Shown here in pieces: positions 32,502 through 42,400 of a stretch of 64,000 bases of DNA. Both the position numbers and the translations under genes were made by a program. Each line of letters begins with the position of its first letter. Positions within the stretch are counted from its first letter, which is position 1. The notes under the pieces are model-generated. The model worked only from the letters and a program-made list of their open reading frames with translations. It made no database searches and had not been told where the DNA came from. Source of the DNA: CAWFPR01 sp963817635 (GTDB lineage: Bacteria > Acidobacteriota > Vicinamibacteria > Vicinamibacterales > 2-12-FULL-66-21); the NCBI GenBank assembly GCA_963817635.1, contig CAWFPR010000027.1:62001-126000 (forward strand). Reading direction: 5' to 3'.

Positions 32502-34238
32502 TCACGCGGCGGCCGCACTCTCGACGAAGCCCGCGGCCGGAAGCTCCGGGGCGGGGGTCCGGCTCGGACGGCGGATCATCTGATCCAGGTCCGCGCCGGC
32601 CGGCACCATCGGATACACGGTGTCTTCCTGCTCCACCACGAAGTCGATCAACGACGCCTTCCCCGCGGCGCGCGCGGCCTGCACGGCCGGCACCACGTCC
32701 GCGCGCGCCGTGACCGACTGCGCCCCGATGCCGTACGCCTTGGCGAGCGTCACGAAGTCGGGGCTCACGAGCGGCGTCGCCGAATACCGGCGCTCGTAGA
32801 AGAACTCCTGCCACTGCCGGACCATGCCGAGGTAGCCGTTGTTGATGATGGCGATGTTGACGTCCAGACGCTCCTGGACGATCGTCGCCATCTCCGCCAT
32901 CGTCATCTGGAAGCCGCCGTCGCCGATGATGGCCCACACCTCGGCGTGCGGGCGCGCCACCTTCGCGCCGATCGCCGCAGGCAGCGCAAAGCCCATCGTG
33001 CCGAGGCCGCCCGAGGTGACGAGCGAGCGCGGCAGGTCGTGGTGGTAGTACTGCGCCTCCCACATCTGGTGCTGCCCGACGTCGGTGACGACGAGCGCCT
33101 GTCCGCCGGTCGCGCGCCACAGATCGTGGATCACGTGGGCGGCGTAGAGATGTCCATCATCGGGCAGGTTCTTGATGTCGCGGACGGCCGAATGGCCCTT
33201 CAGTGCGTCGATCGATTCGAGCCACGCGCCGCGGTCCCCTGACGCGATCTGCGGCAGCAACTGGTCGAGGACGGCGCGCACGTCGCCGACGATGCCCACG
33301 TCCACCGTGACGTTCTTGTCGATCTCGGCCGGGTCGATCTCGATGTGGATCTTCTTCGCGTTCGGCGCGTACGTCTTCAGGCTGCCGGTGACGCGGTCGT
33401 CGAATCGCATGCCGAGCGCGATCAGCAGGTCCGCCCGCTGAATCGCCGTGTTCACCCACGCCTCGCCGTGCATGCCCATCATGCCGAGGTTCAGCGGATG
33501 CGACGCCGGAAAGGCGCCGATGCCGAGCAGCGTCATCGCGACGGGAATCTGCGCGCGATCCGCCAGTTCGCGCAGCTGCGCCATGGCGTCGCCGATCAGG
33601 ATGCCGTGGCCGGCGAGGATCACCGGACGCTCGGCTGCGTTGATCAAGGCGACTGCCCGGCGGTGTTCGGCACGCTGCGGCGGCGTCGGCGGACGGCCGT
33701 GCGGTTTCGGCGCCGCGGCGTCCCAGTCGAAGGTGCACGAGGCCTGCTGCGCGTCCTTGGTGATGTCGATGAGCACGGGGCCGGGGCGCCCGCCCTTGGC
33801 GAGGTAGAACGCCTCGCGCACGGCCGGCGCGATACCCTCGGCGCGGGTGACGAGGTAGTTGTGCTTCGTCACCGGCAGCGTGACGCCGGTGATGTCGGTT
33901 TCCTGGAACGCGTCCGAGCCGATGAGGCGGCTGCCGACCTGTCCCGTGATACAGACGACGGGCGACGAGTCCATCATGGCGGTCGCCATGCCGGTGACCA
34001 TGTTGGTGGCGCCAGGCCCGGAGGTCGCGATGGCGACGCCGACCCCGCCGCTCGCGCGCGCGTAGCCGTCGGCCATGTGGGTCGCGCCCTGCTCGTGCCG
34101 CGCGAGGACGTGGCGGATGGGATAGTCCAGCAGCGCGTCGTACGCGGGCAGGATGGCGCCGCCGGGGTACCCGAACACGTCGGTGACCCCCTCGCGCACG
34201 AGACATTCCCAGAGCACCTGCGCGCCTGTTCGCTTCAT
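32502..34238 (-). CDS. ilvB: Acetolactate synthase large (catalytic) subunit
   Basis: 578 residues, intact. A thiamine-diphosphate enzyme that condenses pyruvate with pyruvate or 2-ketobutyrate. The N-terminal VFGYPGGAILPAYDAL and RHEQGATHMADGYARASG place the catalytic Glu, ATSGPGATN follows, and the TDP/Mg site is GDGGFQMTMAEMATIVQERLDVNIAIINNGYLGMV. Gap to ilvD is 15 bases. It pairs with the IlvN subunit downstream. Confidence 0.96.
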   Translation of the reverse strand: MKRTGAQVLWECLVREGVTDVFGYPGGAILPAYDALLDYPIRHVLARHEQGATHMADGYARASGGVGVAIATSGPGATNMVTGMATAMMDSSPVVCITGQVGSRLIGSDAFQETDITGVTLPVTKHNYLVTRAEGIAPAVREAFYLAKGGRPGPVLIDITKDAQQASCTFDWDAAAPKPHGRPPTPPQRAEHRRAVALINAAERPVILAGHGILIGDAMAQLRELADRAQIPVAMTLLGIGAFPASHPLNLGMMGMHGEAWVNTAIQRADLLIALGMRFDDRVTGSLKTYAPNAKKIHIEIDPAEIDKNVTVDVGIVGDVRAVLDQLLPQIASGDRGAWLESIDALKGHSAVRDIKNLPDDGHLYAAHVIHDLWRATGGQALVVTDVGQHQMWEAQYYHHDLPRSLVTSGGLGTMGFALPAAIGAKVARPHAEVWAIIGDGGFQMTMAEMATIVQERLDVNIAIINNGYLGMVRQWQEFFYERRYSATPLVSPDFVTLAKAYGIGAQSVTARADVVPAVQAARAAGKASLIDFVVEQEDTVYPMVPAGADLDQMIRRPSRTPAPELPAAGFVESAAAA

Positions 34239-34253
34239 GAGGCCATCATCCCG

Positions 34254-35925
34254 TCACCCCGTCACCGCGCCGAGCGCGGCCGACGACACCAGTCGCGCGT
34301 ACTTGGCCATCACGCCCGTCGTGAACCGCGGCGTGGGCGGCGCCCACGCCTGAAGACGCTCGCGGATCTCGGCGTCGGTCAGCTCGACCGACAGCCTGCG
34401 CGCCGGGACGTCTATCGTGATGGCGTCGCCGTCACGGATCGCGGCGATCGGCCCGCCCGTCGCCGCTTCGGGCGCGGCATGACCCGCCATCAGTCCGCGA
34501 GTGGCCCCCGAGAAGCGGCCATCGGTCACGAGCGCGACCGACTCGCCCAGCCCGGCGCCGACGAGCGCGGCGGTGACGGCGAGCATCTCCCGCATCCCGG
34601 GCCCGCCGCATGGTCCCTCGTAGCGGATGACCACGACGTCGCCGGGGCGAATGCGCCCGGCGCGAACCGCGTCGAACGCGGCCTCTTCCCCGTCGAACAC
34701 GCACGCGGGACCGCTGTGCGTCGGACGGGTGTGCCCGCCCATCTTGACCACGCATCCATCGGGCGCGAGGTTGCCGCGCAGGATCACCAGGCCCCCGCTC
34801 GAGGCGATGGGATCGGTCAGCGGACGCACGACCTGCTGTCCCGGGACTTCGCGGGCCAGCGCCGCCTCTTCCCCGATCGTTTTGCCGCTTACCGTGGGCG
34901 ACGAGACGTGCAGGATGCCGGCGTCGGCCAGCCGCTTCGCGAGCACGCGCGTGCCGCCCGCCCTGTGGAGATCGGTCGCGACGAACCGTCCCGACGGTTT
35001 GAGATCGGCGAGCAGCGGAACCCGGCCGCTGATCTCGTCGAAGGCGTCGAGCGCGAGATCGACACCCGCCTCGCGCGCGATCGCGAGCAGGTGCAGGACG
35101 GCGTTGGTGGAACCGCCCGGTCGTGGCCACGACGGCGATCGCGTTTTCAATCGCCTCGCGGGTGATGATGCCGCGCGGCTTCACCTGCCCGCGGTGCAGG
35201 GCCATCGCGAGTCTGCCGGCGTCGTACGCGACGGTCGCTTTCGCCGGGTCGACGGCGGGTACGCTGGCGCTTCCCATCGGCGAGATGCCGAGACACTCGC
35301 AGACGGCCGCCATCGTGTTTGCGGTGAACTGCCCGCCGCAGGCCCCCGCGCCCGGACACGCGCCGTCCTCGAGCCGCTGCAGGCCTCGATCGTCGAGCGT
35401 GCCCGCCGCATGCGCGCCGATCGCCTCGAAGACGTCCTGAACCGTCACGTCGCGACCGTCCACGTGCCCGGGAGCGATCGAACCTCCGTAGAGGACCAGA
35501 CCGGGCACGTCGAGTCGCGCGAGCGCCATGACGGCGCCCGGAATCGTCTTGTCGCAGCCGACCAGGGCCACGATCGCGTCGAAGCCGTTGCCGCGGGCCA
35601 CCAGCTCGATCGAGTCGGCGATCACCTCGCGGCTCACGAGCGACACGCGCATGCCGGCGGTCCCCATCGTGATGCCGTCTGAGATCGACACGGTGTTGAA
35701 CTCCATCGGGGTGCCGCCCGCCTCGCGCACGCCTCGCTTCACGTGGACGGCCAGGTCGCGCAGGTGGTAGTTGCACGGACCGATCTCAATCCAGGTGTTG
35801 GCGATCCCGACGAGCGGCCGCTTCAGGTCGTCATCGGTGAAGCCGACCGCTTTCAGCATCGCGCGGGCGGCGGCGCGGCTGGGCCCCTCGCCGGCGATGC
35901 CGGACCCGCTGGTGTCGGCGCTCAT
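34254..35925 (-). CDS. ilvD: Dihydroxy-acid dehydratase (frameshifted)
   Basis: About 556 residues after correcting an extra base near 35120 (ATTG joined to GSTNAVLHLLAIAREAG). Iron-sulfur cysteines are in CDKTIPG and GACGGQFTANTM; GPCNYHLRDLA and SDGITMGTAGMR open the active site, and VVIRYEGPCGGPGMREML and TDGRFSGATRGL close it. It dehydrates dihydroxy acids to keto acids before IlvE. It leads the ilv operon; its ATG overlaps the stop of a small upstream frame. Confidence 0.94.
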
Positions 35926-36158
35926 CGCGCCGTCCCCATCGACGCGGCCGCAGACGTCAGCGCCGCCGCATCGTTATAGCCCACCGGCTCCCCCTGACTC
36001 GCCATGCGCATCGACGGCTTCTCCATCCAGAGTCCAGACATCTGGCAGAGTGTGCCCGCAATCTTGCCATTAATCAAACAGATAGTAATTTGCTTTTCAT
36101 AACCATTGCTTATCCACACGACAGCGTTCGGATTTCGCTCGGGGTCGAGGCGGAGCAA
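35922..36158 (-). CDS. Possible small leader-like ORF coupled to ilvD
   Basis: A 78-codon frame from ATG 36158 ends in ATGA that overlaps the ilvD start. It includes a local run of Ile/Leu/Thr codons (ITICLINGKI at about residues 24-33) written with AT-rich codons unusual for this genome. That could be a translated leader for branched-chain attenuation. Equally the AT-rich block (about 36065-36115) may just be the ilv promoter and the frame fortuitous. No homology is recognised. Confidence 0.3.
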   Translation of the reverse strand: MLRLDPERNPNAVVWISNGYEKQITICLINGKIAGTLCQMSGLWMEKPSMRMASQGEPVGYNDAAALTSAAASMGTAR

Positions 36159-36244
36159 ATCTGGGGCATGGCGGCGCGAAGAAACGCTTCTTCCTCAGAC
36201 TGTTTGGGAACCGCAGGACAAGTCTCGCGTTGATTCCCACTCGG

Positions 36245-37216
36245 TCACATCGCTCTCCGGATCTCCTTGACGCCGGCATGCAGCCGGCGCCGGAGGAGCG
36301 TTCGCAACGTCGCGGCGTCGCCGTAACCCACGCGCGCCGCCACGTCGTCGACGCTCGCGCGACTGGTTTTCAACAGATGCACCGCGCGCTCGACGCGCAA
36401 GTCCTGGACGTACGCCAGCGGCGTCTTCCCCAGTACGCTCTGCATCCGGCGGGCGAGTGTGCGTTTGCTCGCACCTACGGCCCTCGCTGCCGTATCGAGT
36501 GAAAACCCACGGGCGAGGTGGCTGCGGGCATATCCTTCGAACCGCTGCACGATCGGATCGGAATGTACGAGGTGATCGGTCAGCGCGTAGGCTGACTGCG
36601 ACGGCCGCGAATCGACGATGAGGTACTTCGCGGTCAGGGACGCGAGCTCCGGACTGACACCTCGCACCAACCACAACGCGAGATCCATGTGGCTCAGGGC
36701 GGCCCCGGCGGTCACGAACTGCCCCGACTTGACGATCATGCTCGAATCGTTCAGCGCGACCCTCGGATATCGCTTCCGAAAGAGCGGCGCCAGCCACCAG
36801 GTCGTCGTCGCTTGTCGATGATCGAGGAGGCCGGACTCGGCCATCACGAACGTGCCGATGCACGCGGCGGTCATGGTCGAGCCCTGGCCTGCCCATTGTC
36901 GCAGCGCGATTGCGGCATCACGCACGTCAGGACGTGTCAGGGCCGCTTCGAGCGGACCCGGCATCTTGAATCCAATGGCCGGCACGACGACGCAGTCGGG
37001 GGTTCGCGTCCCGGCGGCATGCACCGGGACGCGCAGGCCCTGTGACGTGGTGACGCTTCTTCGCACCCCCACGATCCGAACGTCAAAACGCGGGATGGCC
37101 ATTTTCGTGACTGCGATCAGTTCGTTGGCCGTCTGAAACGCATCCAATACTGCCGCCAATCCGAGATCGAAGACGTCGTTGAGGGCGAGCACATCGATCC
37201 GCATGGCAATAAGCAT
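36245..37216 (-). CDS. GlxA-type AraC transcriptional regulator (DJ-1/PfpI-like sensor plus HTH)
   Basis: 323 residues. Residues 5-170 form a DJ-1/PfpI-like fold (DVLALNDVFDLGLAAVLDAF, VVVPAIG, AACIGTFVMAESGLL with the nucleophile-elbow Cys, TTWWLAPLF). The C-terminal 100 are an AraC helix-turn-helix pair (GFSLDTAARAVGASKRTLARRMQ, ASVDDVAARVGYGDAATLRTLLRRR). ATG 37216 or 37204 could be the start. It is divergent from a cysteine-synthase-like gene across 59 bases containing an inverted repeat, so it probably controls that gene. Confidence 0.9.
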   Translation of the reverse strand: MLIAMRIDVLALNDVFDLGLAAVLDAFQTANELIAVTKMAIPRFDVRIVGVRRSVTTSQGLRVPVHAAGTRTPDCVVVPAIGFKMPGPLEAALTRPDVRDAAIALRQWAGQGSTMTAACIGTFVMAESGLLDHRQATTTWWLAPLFRKRYPRVALNDSSMIVKSGQFVTAGAALSHMDLALWLVRGVSPELASLTAKYLIVDSRPSQSAYALTDHLVHSDPIVQRFEGYARSHLARGFSLDTAARAVGASKRTLARRMQSVLGKTPLAYVQDLRVERAVHLLKTSRASVDDVAARVGYGDAATLRTLLRRRLHAGVKEIRRAM

Positions 37217-37241
37217 ATCAAAGTTGGCGTTCTTGCCTCTC

Positions 37242-37255
37242 GCGCCACATGGCGC
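37242..37255. promoter_or_regulatory. Inverted repeat in the divergent GlxA-cysK-like promoter
   Basis: GCGCCA-CA-TGGCGC lies midway between the two divergent starts (37216 and 37276). It is a plausible binding site for the adjacent regulator, although AraC proteins more often use direct repeats. Confidence 0.35.
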
Positions 37256-37275
37256 CCGGGCCTAGGCTGTGATCC

Positions 37276-38220
37276 ATGGCGTCGCGAGACATTCTGCGGT
37301 TGGTCGGTCACACGTCGTTACAACCGCTGCGTTGCGTCGTTCCCTCGAACGGTGCCCGCGTGCTGCTCAAGCTGGAGAGCGAGAATCTCACCGGCAGCAT
37401 GAAGGACCGCATGGCGGTCGCCATGATCGAGGCCGCAGAAGCCGATGGGCGGCTTCCTGCCGGCGGTGCGGTCGTCGAATATACCGGCGGCAGCACTGGC
37501 GTGTCCTTGGCCCTCGTGTGCGCCGTCAAGCGATATCCGCTGCACATCGTCACGTCCGACGCGTTCTCTCGAGAGAAGCTCGATCACATGCGCATCCTTG
37601 GCGCGCACCTCCAGGTCGTGCACAGCGACAGCGGACGTATGACCGAGCAACTCACTCAGGAGATGGTGGAAGCCGCCCGCCAGATTGCCGCAGACACCGG
37701 CGCGTTCTGGACCGACCAGCTCCGCAACACCGATCAGATTGCCGCCTATCAGCAGATGGGGGACGAAATCTGGACGCAGACCGAGGGCCGGATCGACGGC
37801 TTCGTTCAAAGTGTCGGCACTGCGGCGTCGCTTCGCGGCACCGCCGAAGCGCTTCGGCGGTACGACACAAGAATCCGCGTCGCGGCGGTCGAACCCTCCG
37901 AGTCCCCGGTGCTCTCAGGCGGATCGGCCGGCGCTCACAAAATCGATGGCATCGGCGCTGGATTTGTCGTGCCGCTGTGGCGCCCCGAGATCGTCGATCG
38001 GATCGAGCAGGTCTCTACTCAAGCCGCGACGGCCATGTCATTGCGTCTCGCACGCGAGGAAGGCCTGTTTGCGGGTCTGTCCACCGGCGCCAATGTGGTC
38101 GCGGCGCTGCGGCTTGCAGAACACCTCGGTCCGACGGCGACCGTGGTCACCGTCATGTGCGACACCGGGATGAAGTATCTCCACACGCTTGGCAGGCAAT
38201 TCGCCGCAGAAGGTACGTAA
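37276..38220 (+). CDS. PLP-dependent cysteine synthase/cystathionine-beta-synthase family enzyme
   Basis: 314 residues. The PLP lysine lies in LTGSMKDRMAVAMIE, the substrate loop in EYTGGSTGVSLA, the phosphate-binding loop in QSVGTAASLRGTAEAL, and KIDGIGAGFVVP and LSTGANVVAAL match fold type II. It resembles CysK-type O-acetylserine sulfhydrylases but the Met in SMKDR (usually SVKDR) and the solo context next to a GlxA-type regulator suggest a specialised beta-replacement or lyase enzyme. Substrate uncertain. Confidence 0.88.
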   Translation: MASRDILRLVGHTSLQPLRCVVPSNGARVLLKLESENLTGSMKDRMAVAMIEAAEADGRLPAGGAVVEYTGGSTGVSLALVCAVKRYPLHIVTSDAFSREKLDHMRILGAHLQVVHSDSGRMTEQLTQEMVEAARQIAADTGAFWTDQLRNTDQIAAYQQMGDEIWTQTEGRIDGFVQSVGTAASLRGTAEALRRYDTRIRVAAVEPSESPVLSGGSAGAHKIDGIGAGFVVPLWRPEIVDRIEQVSTQAATAMSLRLAREEGLFAGLSTGANVVAALRLAEHLGPTATVVTVMCDTGMKYLHTLGRQFAAEGT

Positions 38221-38245
38221 ACGACGTTTCTCAAAGGAGTCCGCA

Positions 38246-38548
38246 GTGCTCACACGAAGCTTGTTCGCTCGGTTGGAGGCAAAGCCCGGTAAGGAGGATG
38301 AGGTCGCGGCGTTCCTGCGCCAGGGACTCCAGCTCGCTCAGGAAGAAACGACAACGCCGTTGTGGTTCGCGTTGCGGTTGGGTCCCAGCACATTTGCGAT
38401 CTTCGACGCCTTCGCGGACGAGACTGGCCGGCAGCGACATCTCAACGGTCCGATTGCCTCGGCGCTAATGGCGCAGGCCTCGAGTCTGCTGGCAGCGCCG
38501 CCGGTGATCGAACACCTGGATGTCCTGGGCGCCAAGCTTCCGGGATAG
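38246..38548 (+). CDS. Antibiotic-biosynthesis-monooxygenase (ABM)-like small protein
   Basis: 100 residues from GTG 38246 with AAAGGAG upstream. The single alpha-beta ferredoxin-like unit (LFARLEAKPGKEDEVAAFLRQGLQLAQEE, LWFALRLGPSTFAIFDAFADETGRQRHL) is typical of ABM-fold proteins that dimerise; some are cofactor-free monooxygenases, many have unknown substrates. It follows the cysteine-synthase-like gene by 25 bases and is likely in its operon. Confidence 0.8.
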   Translation: MLTRSLFARLEAKPGKEDEVAAFLRQGLQLAQEETTTPLWFALRLGPSTFAIFDAFADETGRQRHLNGPIASALMAQASSLLAAPPVIEHLDVLGAKLPG

Positions 38549-38557
38549 GAGCGACCG

Positions 38558-38884
38558 GTGACCCTCACGCACATCGTCCGTCGATTGATTCAGCCTCCGG
38601 GGTTTACCCACGTGACCGCCATCACCCTCGCGATTGGCGTGAGCGCGAACTTCAGCCTCGGAGGATCGCCGGCCGACTATCGCGATCTGTTGATCTATCG
38701 GTCCGCGCCGAACGCGGACGAGGTGGCGGCGCGGGAGGAGGGCCGCTTGCCGCTGGCTGTCCTCGAGGTCTACTCGCCGCTCGCCGGCATGAAGATTCAG
38801 CCCGGTGGAACGGTCCAAAACCTGGCGCAGAGCCTCACGGCAGCCAAGATCGCCGCGGCCCGTGCCCAACACACCGGCAGGTGA
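38558..38884 (+). pseudogene. ADOP permease N-terminal remnant joined to an unrelated tail
   Basis: A 108-residue frame (GTG 38558). Its first 32 residues, RRLIQPPGFTHVTAITLAIGVSANF, are the N-terminal helix of an ADOP/MacB permease, as in the next gene (RMFRQAPGFTLAALAALTLGIGANT). The tail GGSPADYRDLLIYRSAPNADEVAAREEGRLPLAVLEVYSPL is unrelated to permeases and not recognised. It looks like the scar of a deletion that fused a permease start to another gene's end. Nine bases separate it from the ABM gene. Confidence 0.5.
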
Positions 38885-38888
38885 TCGC

Positions 38889-41351
38889 ATGGCTGACTTT
38901 CTTCGCGACCTGAAACACTCGCTGCGCATGTTCCGGCAGGCGCCGGGCTTCACCCTGGCGGCGCTCGCCGCGCTGACGCTCGGCATCGGCGCCAACACCG
39001 CCGTCTTCTCGGTCGTCAACAGCGTCCTCCTGAAGCCGCTCCCGTTTCCGGATCCGGATCGGTTGGTGCTGTTTCTCAACGTCGGGCCGAACGGCGGCGG
39101 GTCTGGCGCATCGGTGACGAAGTTCAATGTCTGGCGCCAGCAGACGCCGGCCTTCCAGGACGCCGCCGCCTACGGGTTCGGCGTGATGAACCTCACCGGG
39201 GGCGAGAGCCCCGAGCAGCTGCCGTCGGCGCGGGTGACCGCGGATTTCTTCCGGCTGTTCGGCGCCCGGATCGCCGTCGGCCGCACGTTCACCGCCGACG
39301 AGGACCGGCCCAACGGCGGCCGCGTGGTGGTCCTCAGCTATGGCCTCTGGCAGCGCCGGTTCGGCGGCGATCCGCAGGTGGTCGGCCGCACGTTGCCGCT
39401 CAGCGGCGACTCGTACGTCGTCATCGGCGTGCTGGCGCCGTCGTTCAACAGCGCGCAGTTCGATCCGTTCGCCGACGTGTGGACGCCGTTTCAGATGGAT
39501 CCCGCCAGTACGGACCAGGCGCACTATTTCACCGCCGCCGCGCGGCTGAAGCCCGGCATCTCGATGGCGATGGCCAATACGCAGATGCAGGCAGCGGCCG
39601 AGCAATTCCGCGCGAAGTTTCCGAAGGCGATCGGCCAGAAAGGCCAGCTTCGGCGTGCAGCGGCTGCAGGAGCGCATGGTGCGCGACGTCCGGACGTCGC
39701 TGCTGGTGCTGGTCGGCGCCGTCAGCTTCGTGCTGCTGATCGCCTGCGCGAATGTCGCGAACCTGCTGCTGGTGCGCGCAACCAGCCGGACAGCGGGAGA
39801 TCGCCATCCGCGCCGCGATGGGCGCCGCGCGCGGCCGCATCGTCCGGCAACTGCTCACGGAAAACGTGCTGCTCTCGCTCGGCGGCGGAGCGCTCGGGCT
39901 CGGCCTGGGCATGGCCGGCATCCGCGCGCTGCTGGCCGTGAACCCCGGCAACATTCCCCGCATCGGCGTCGATGGCTCCGGCGTGACGGCCGATTGGCGC
40001 GTCGTCGCGTTCACGGTGGCGGTGTCGCTGGGGACCGGCCTGGTCTTCGGGCTGTTCCCCGCGCTCGAGGCGTCACGGGCGGACCTGAACCTGACGCTCA
40101 AGGAAAGCAGCAGCCGGTCGGGCAGCGGGTTCCGTCAGAACAAGGCGCGGTCGATCCTGGTGGTCGTCGAAGTGGCGCTCGCGCTCGTCCTGCTCGTCGG
40201 CGCGTCGCTGCTGATCCGATCGTTCATGGCGCTTCGCGCGGTCAACCCCGGTTTCGTCTCGCAGAAACGTACTGACGATGCGGATGTCGATGACCGAGCC
40301 GCAGTACACGAAGGCCGCGGGGGTCGATCAACTGGTCCGGGCCGGTCTCGAGCGGGTGCGTGCCCTGCCTGGCGTCGACGCGGTCAGCGCGACGTGCTGC
40401 GTGCCGCTCGAAGGTGGATACAGCCTGCCGTTCGAAATCGTCGGACGGCCGAGTGAGGCGGCGGCGAACAACGGCGCCAGCTGGTACACGATCTCGCCGG
40501 GCTACTTCGACGTGTTCAGAATTCCGATGCTGCGCGGTCGTGATTTCACCGACCGCGACTCCGGCGGCGCCGGCGGGGTCGTCATCATCAACCAGGCGAT
40601 GGCGAAGCAGTTCTGGCCGAAGGGCGATCCGCTGACCGATCAGATGGTGATCGGGAAGGGCGTCGGGCCGGCCTTCGCGGAAGGGCCGCGGCGGATCGTC
40701 GGGATCGTCGGCGACGTGCGGGACGGGGGGCTGAACCAGGATCCGCAGCCGACGATGTACGTGCCGTTCGCGCAGGTGCCCGACGGCGTCACCGCGCTCA
40801 CCGCGAAGGTGACCGCGCTCGGCTGGGTCGTGCGCACGCGCGGCGAGCCGCACGGGCTCAGCGTGGCGATCCAGAAGGCGCTCCGGGAGGCGAGCGGCGG
40901 CCTGCCGGTGGCGCGGATCAAGTCGATGGACGAGATCGTCGTGAAGTCGACGGCGCGCTCCGATTTCAACATGCTGCTGTTGACGGTCTTCGGCTGCGCC
41001 GCGCTGCTGCTCGCGGCGATCGGCGTTTACGGCTTGATGGCCTACTCGGTGGAGCAGCGCACGCAGGAGATCGGCATCCGTCTGGCGCTCGGCGCGGCGG
41101 TCGGCCAGGTGCGCAACATGGTCATCGCGCAGGGGATGACGCTCGCGCTGGCCGGCGTGGTGATCGGGCTGATCGCAGCGCTGGCGCTCTCGAAGCTGAT
41201 CGAGAGCCTGCTGTTCGGCGTCACCGCGCGCGATCCGATGGTCTTCGTGGCGGTTCCGGTGGTTCTCGCCGTGGTCGCGCTGATCGCGGTCTGGCTCCCG
41301 GCATTGCGGGCGACGCGGATCGATCCGATCGATGCGCTACGGTGCGAGTAG
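38889..41351 (+). CDS. ADOP-family MacB/FtsX ABC permease (frameshifted)
   Basis: About 820 residues restored over three shifts (near 39650, 39790 and 40270, the last at AAACGTACTG). The N-terminal helix and MacB periplasmic core (TLGIGANTAVFSVVNSVLLKPLPF, SARVTADFFRLFGA, FADVWTPFQMD) are followed by an FtsX unit (LVLVGAVSFVLLIACANVANLLLVRATSR, AMGAARGRIVRQLLTENVLL), a second periplasmic core (YTISPGYFDVFRIPMLRGRDF) and a second FtsX unit ending LRATRIDPIDAL. This duplicated layout defines the ADOP permeases of Acidobacteriota. The ATPase partner is not adjacent. Confidence 0.88.
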
Positions 41352-41431
41352 CGACTCAGTCGTCTCCTCGTCCGCCACGACGAACAACTGGGTCGCGGTC
41401 GTATTCCTGAGTTGTCCAACGAGGGATTTTG

Positions 41432-41508
41432 TGGCGCGCCCGGCAGGACTCGAACCTGCGACCCTCGGCTTAGAAGGCCGATGCTCTATCCACCTGAGCT
41501 ACGGGCGC
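41432..41508 (-). tRNA. tRNA-Arg (anticodon TCT)
   Basis: Read on the minus strand the sequence starts GCGCCCGTAGCTCAGGTGG and folds into a full cloverleaf: acceptor GCGCCCG/CGGGCGC, D-loop, anticodon arm GGCCT-TCT-AAGCC giving anticodon TCT, GGTTCGAGTCC T-arm and discriminator G. The 3' CCA is encoded (plus-strand TGG at 41432-41434). Confidence 0.95.
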
Positions 41509-41845
41509 ACGCGGGTGAGAGGCCCATTGTAGCGCGCCGGGTGCCTCACCTTCGCATTGGGAATGCCTGTTCGCGCAGTCAACCATCCGGGTCTGCGCCT
41601 CAGCGCACGCGATGCATCCTGACGGGGACAGCCGTGCCTTCCTTTGCGGACAGACGGTCCCGGTCCTGTCAGGGACGTCCCCGAAACCTGACCGGCGTCT
41701 TCTTGACCCATGCCGGCCAGTACGGTCGCGAAATCCTCTGGTGACAGCACCTTGACTCCGCAAGCCATCGAATCCCGCAGTTCGTGCTCCTTGGCGACGG
41801 CGGTCGGCGTGGTGCGGTGTGTTTATTGCTCAGCGGCAAAAAGTC
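41509..41845. other. Gene-poor stretch with GGGACGTCCC-type repeats
   Basis: Between the tRNA and a lipoprotein gene. GGGACGTCCC palindromes and GTCCCGGTCCTGTC words (41628-41690) resemble dispersed REP-like elements. Reading frames here (for example one on the minus strand over 41499-41768) lack codon bias and are not taken as genes. Confidence 0.45.
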
Positions 41846-42319
41846 ATGCGCTCCACAAACATCGCGCTGTCCCTGGTGGTCGTGGCCCTCGCCTCGGCAG
41901 CGTGCGGCAGCTCGCCGACCACGCCGACCCTGACGACTTCGACCACCACGTCAACGGTCACCCTCATCAACGAGGTGCTGACTGGAACGGTGCCCGTTCC
42001 CGTGGACGGCGTTCTGCAAAGCGCGCAAAACACCTTCGTAGTGGGGCAAGGTGGCGGGAGTGTGGCGATCACGCTGACTTCGGCGGTTGAAACGCTTCCC
42101 GACGGCACGTTTCTGCCAACCGTGACGATGGGACTGGGCGTTGGTACGCTTACGGGCGACACGTGTACGCTCCTCTCGGGCGCCTTCACACCGGCTCAGG
42201 CCAGCGGCACGGCGCAGTTGACCGGGAGCCTGGGGGCCGGAACCTACTGTCTGCAGGTGTCGGATGTCTCGAACCAGTTGGGGCCAGTGTTGTACGCCGT
42301 CGCCGTCTCGCATCCCTGA
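41846..42319 (+). CDS. Putative lipoprotein of unknown function
   Basis: 157 residues from ATG 41846. A lipoprotein signal with lipobox ASAAC is followed by a Thr/Ser-rich segment (SSPTTPTLTTSTTTSTVT) and a beta-rich domain (GTVPVPVDGVLQSAQNTFVVGQGGGSVAITL, GAGTYCLQVSDVSNQLGPVLYAVAVSHP). The second half resembles bacterial pre-peptidase or jelly-roll domains of secreted proteins. No specific family is recognised. Confidence 0.7.
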   Translation: MRSTNIALSLVVVALASAACGSSPTTPTLTTSTTTSTVTLINEVLTGTVPVPVDGVLQSAQNTFVVGQGGGSVAITLTSAVETLPDGTFLPTVTMGLGVGTLTGDTCTLLSGAFTPAQASGTAQLTGSLGAGTYCLQVSDVSNQLGPVLYAVAVSHP

Positions 42320-42400
42320 CGCCCTCACATCCCCTCTCGCGATGCGCGCTGGCCGCCCATCTGGAACGGCGCTGTGGTACGGTGCGTGTAAGGGGCGTGC

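Noticed and set aside
36097..36279. Small minus-strand gene between ilv operon and GlxA
   Set aside because: Arg/Pro-rich translation without start context; more likely gene-free promoter DNA.
41499..41768. Small minus-strand gene near the tRNA
   Set aside because: It runs over the REP-like palindromes and the tRNA end, with no ribosome site or recognisable domain.
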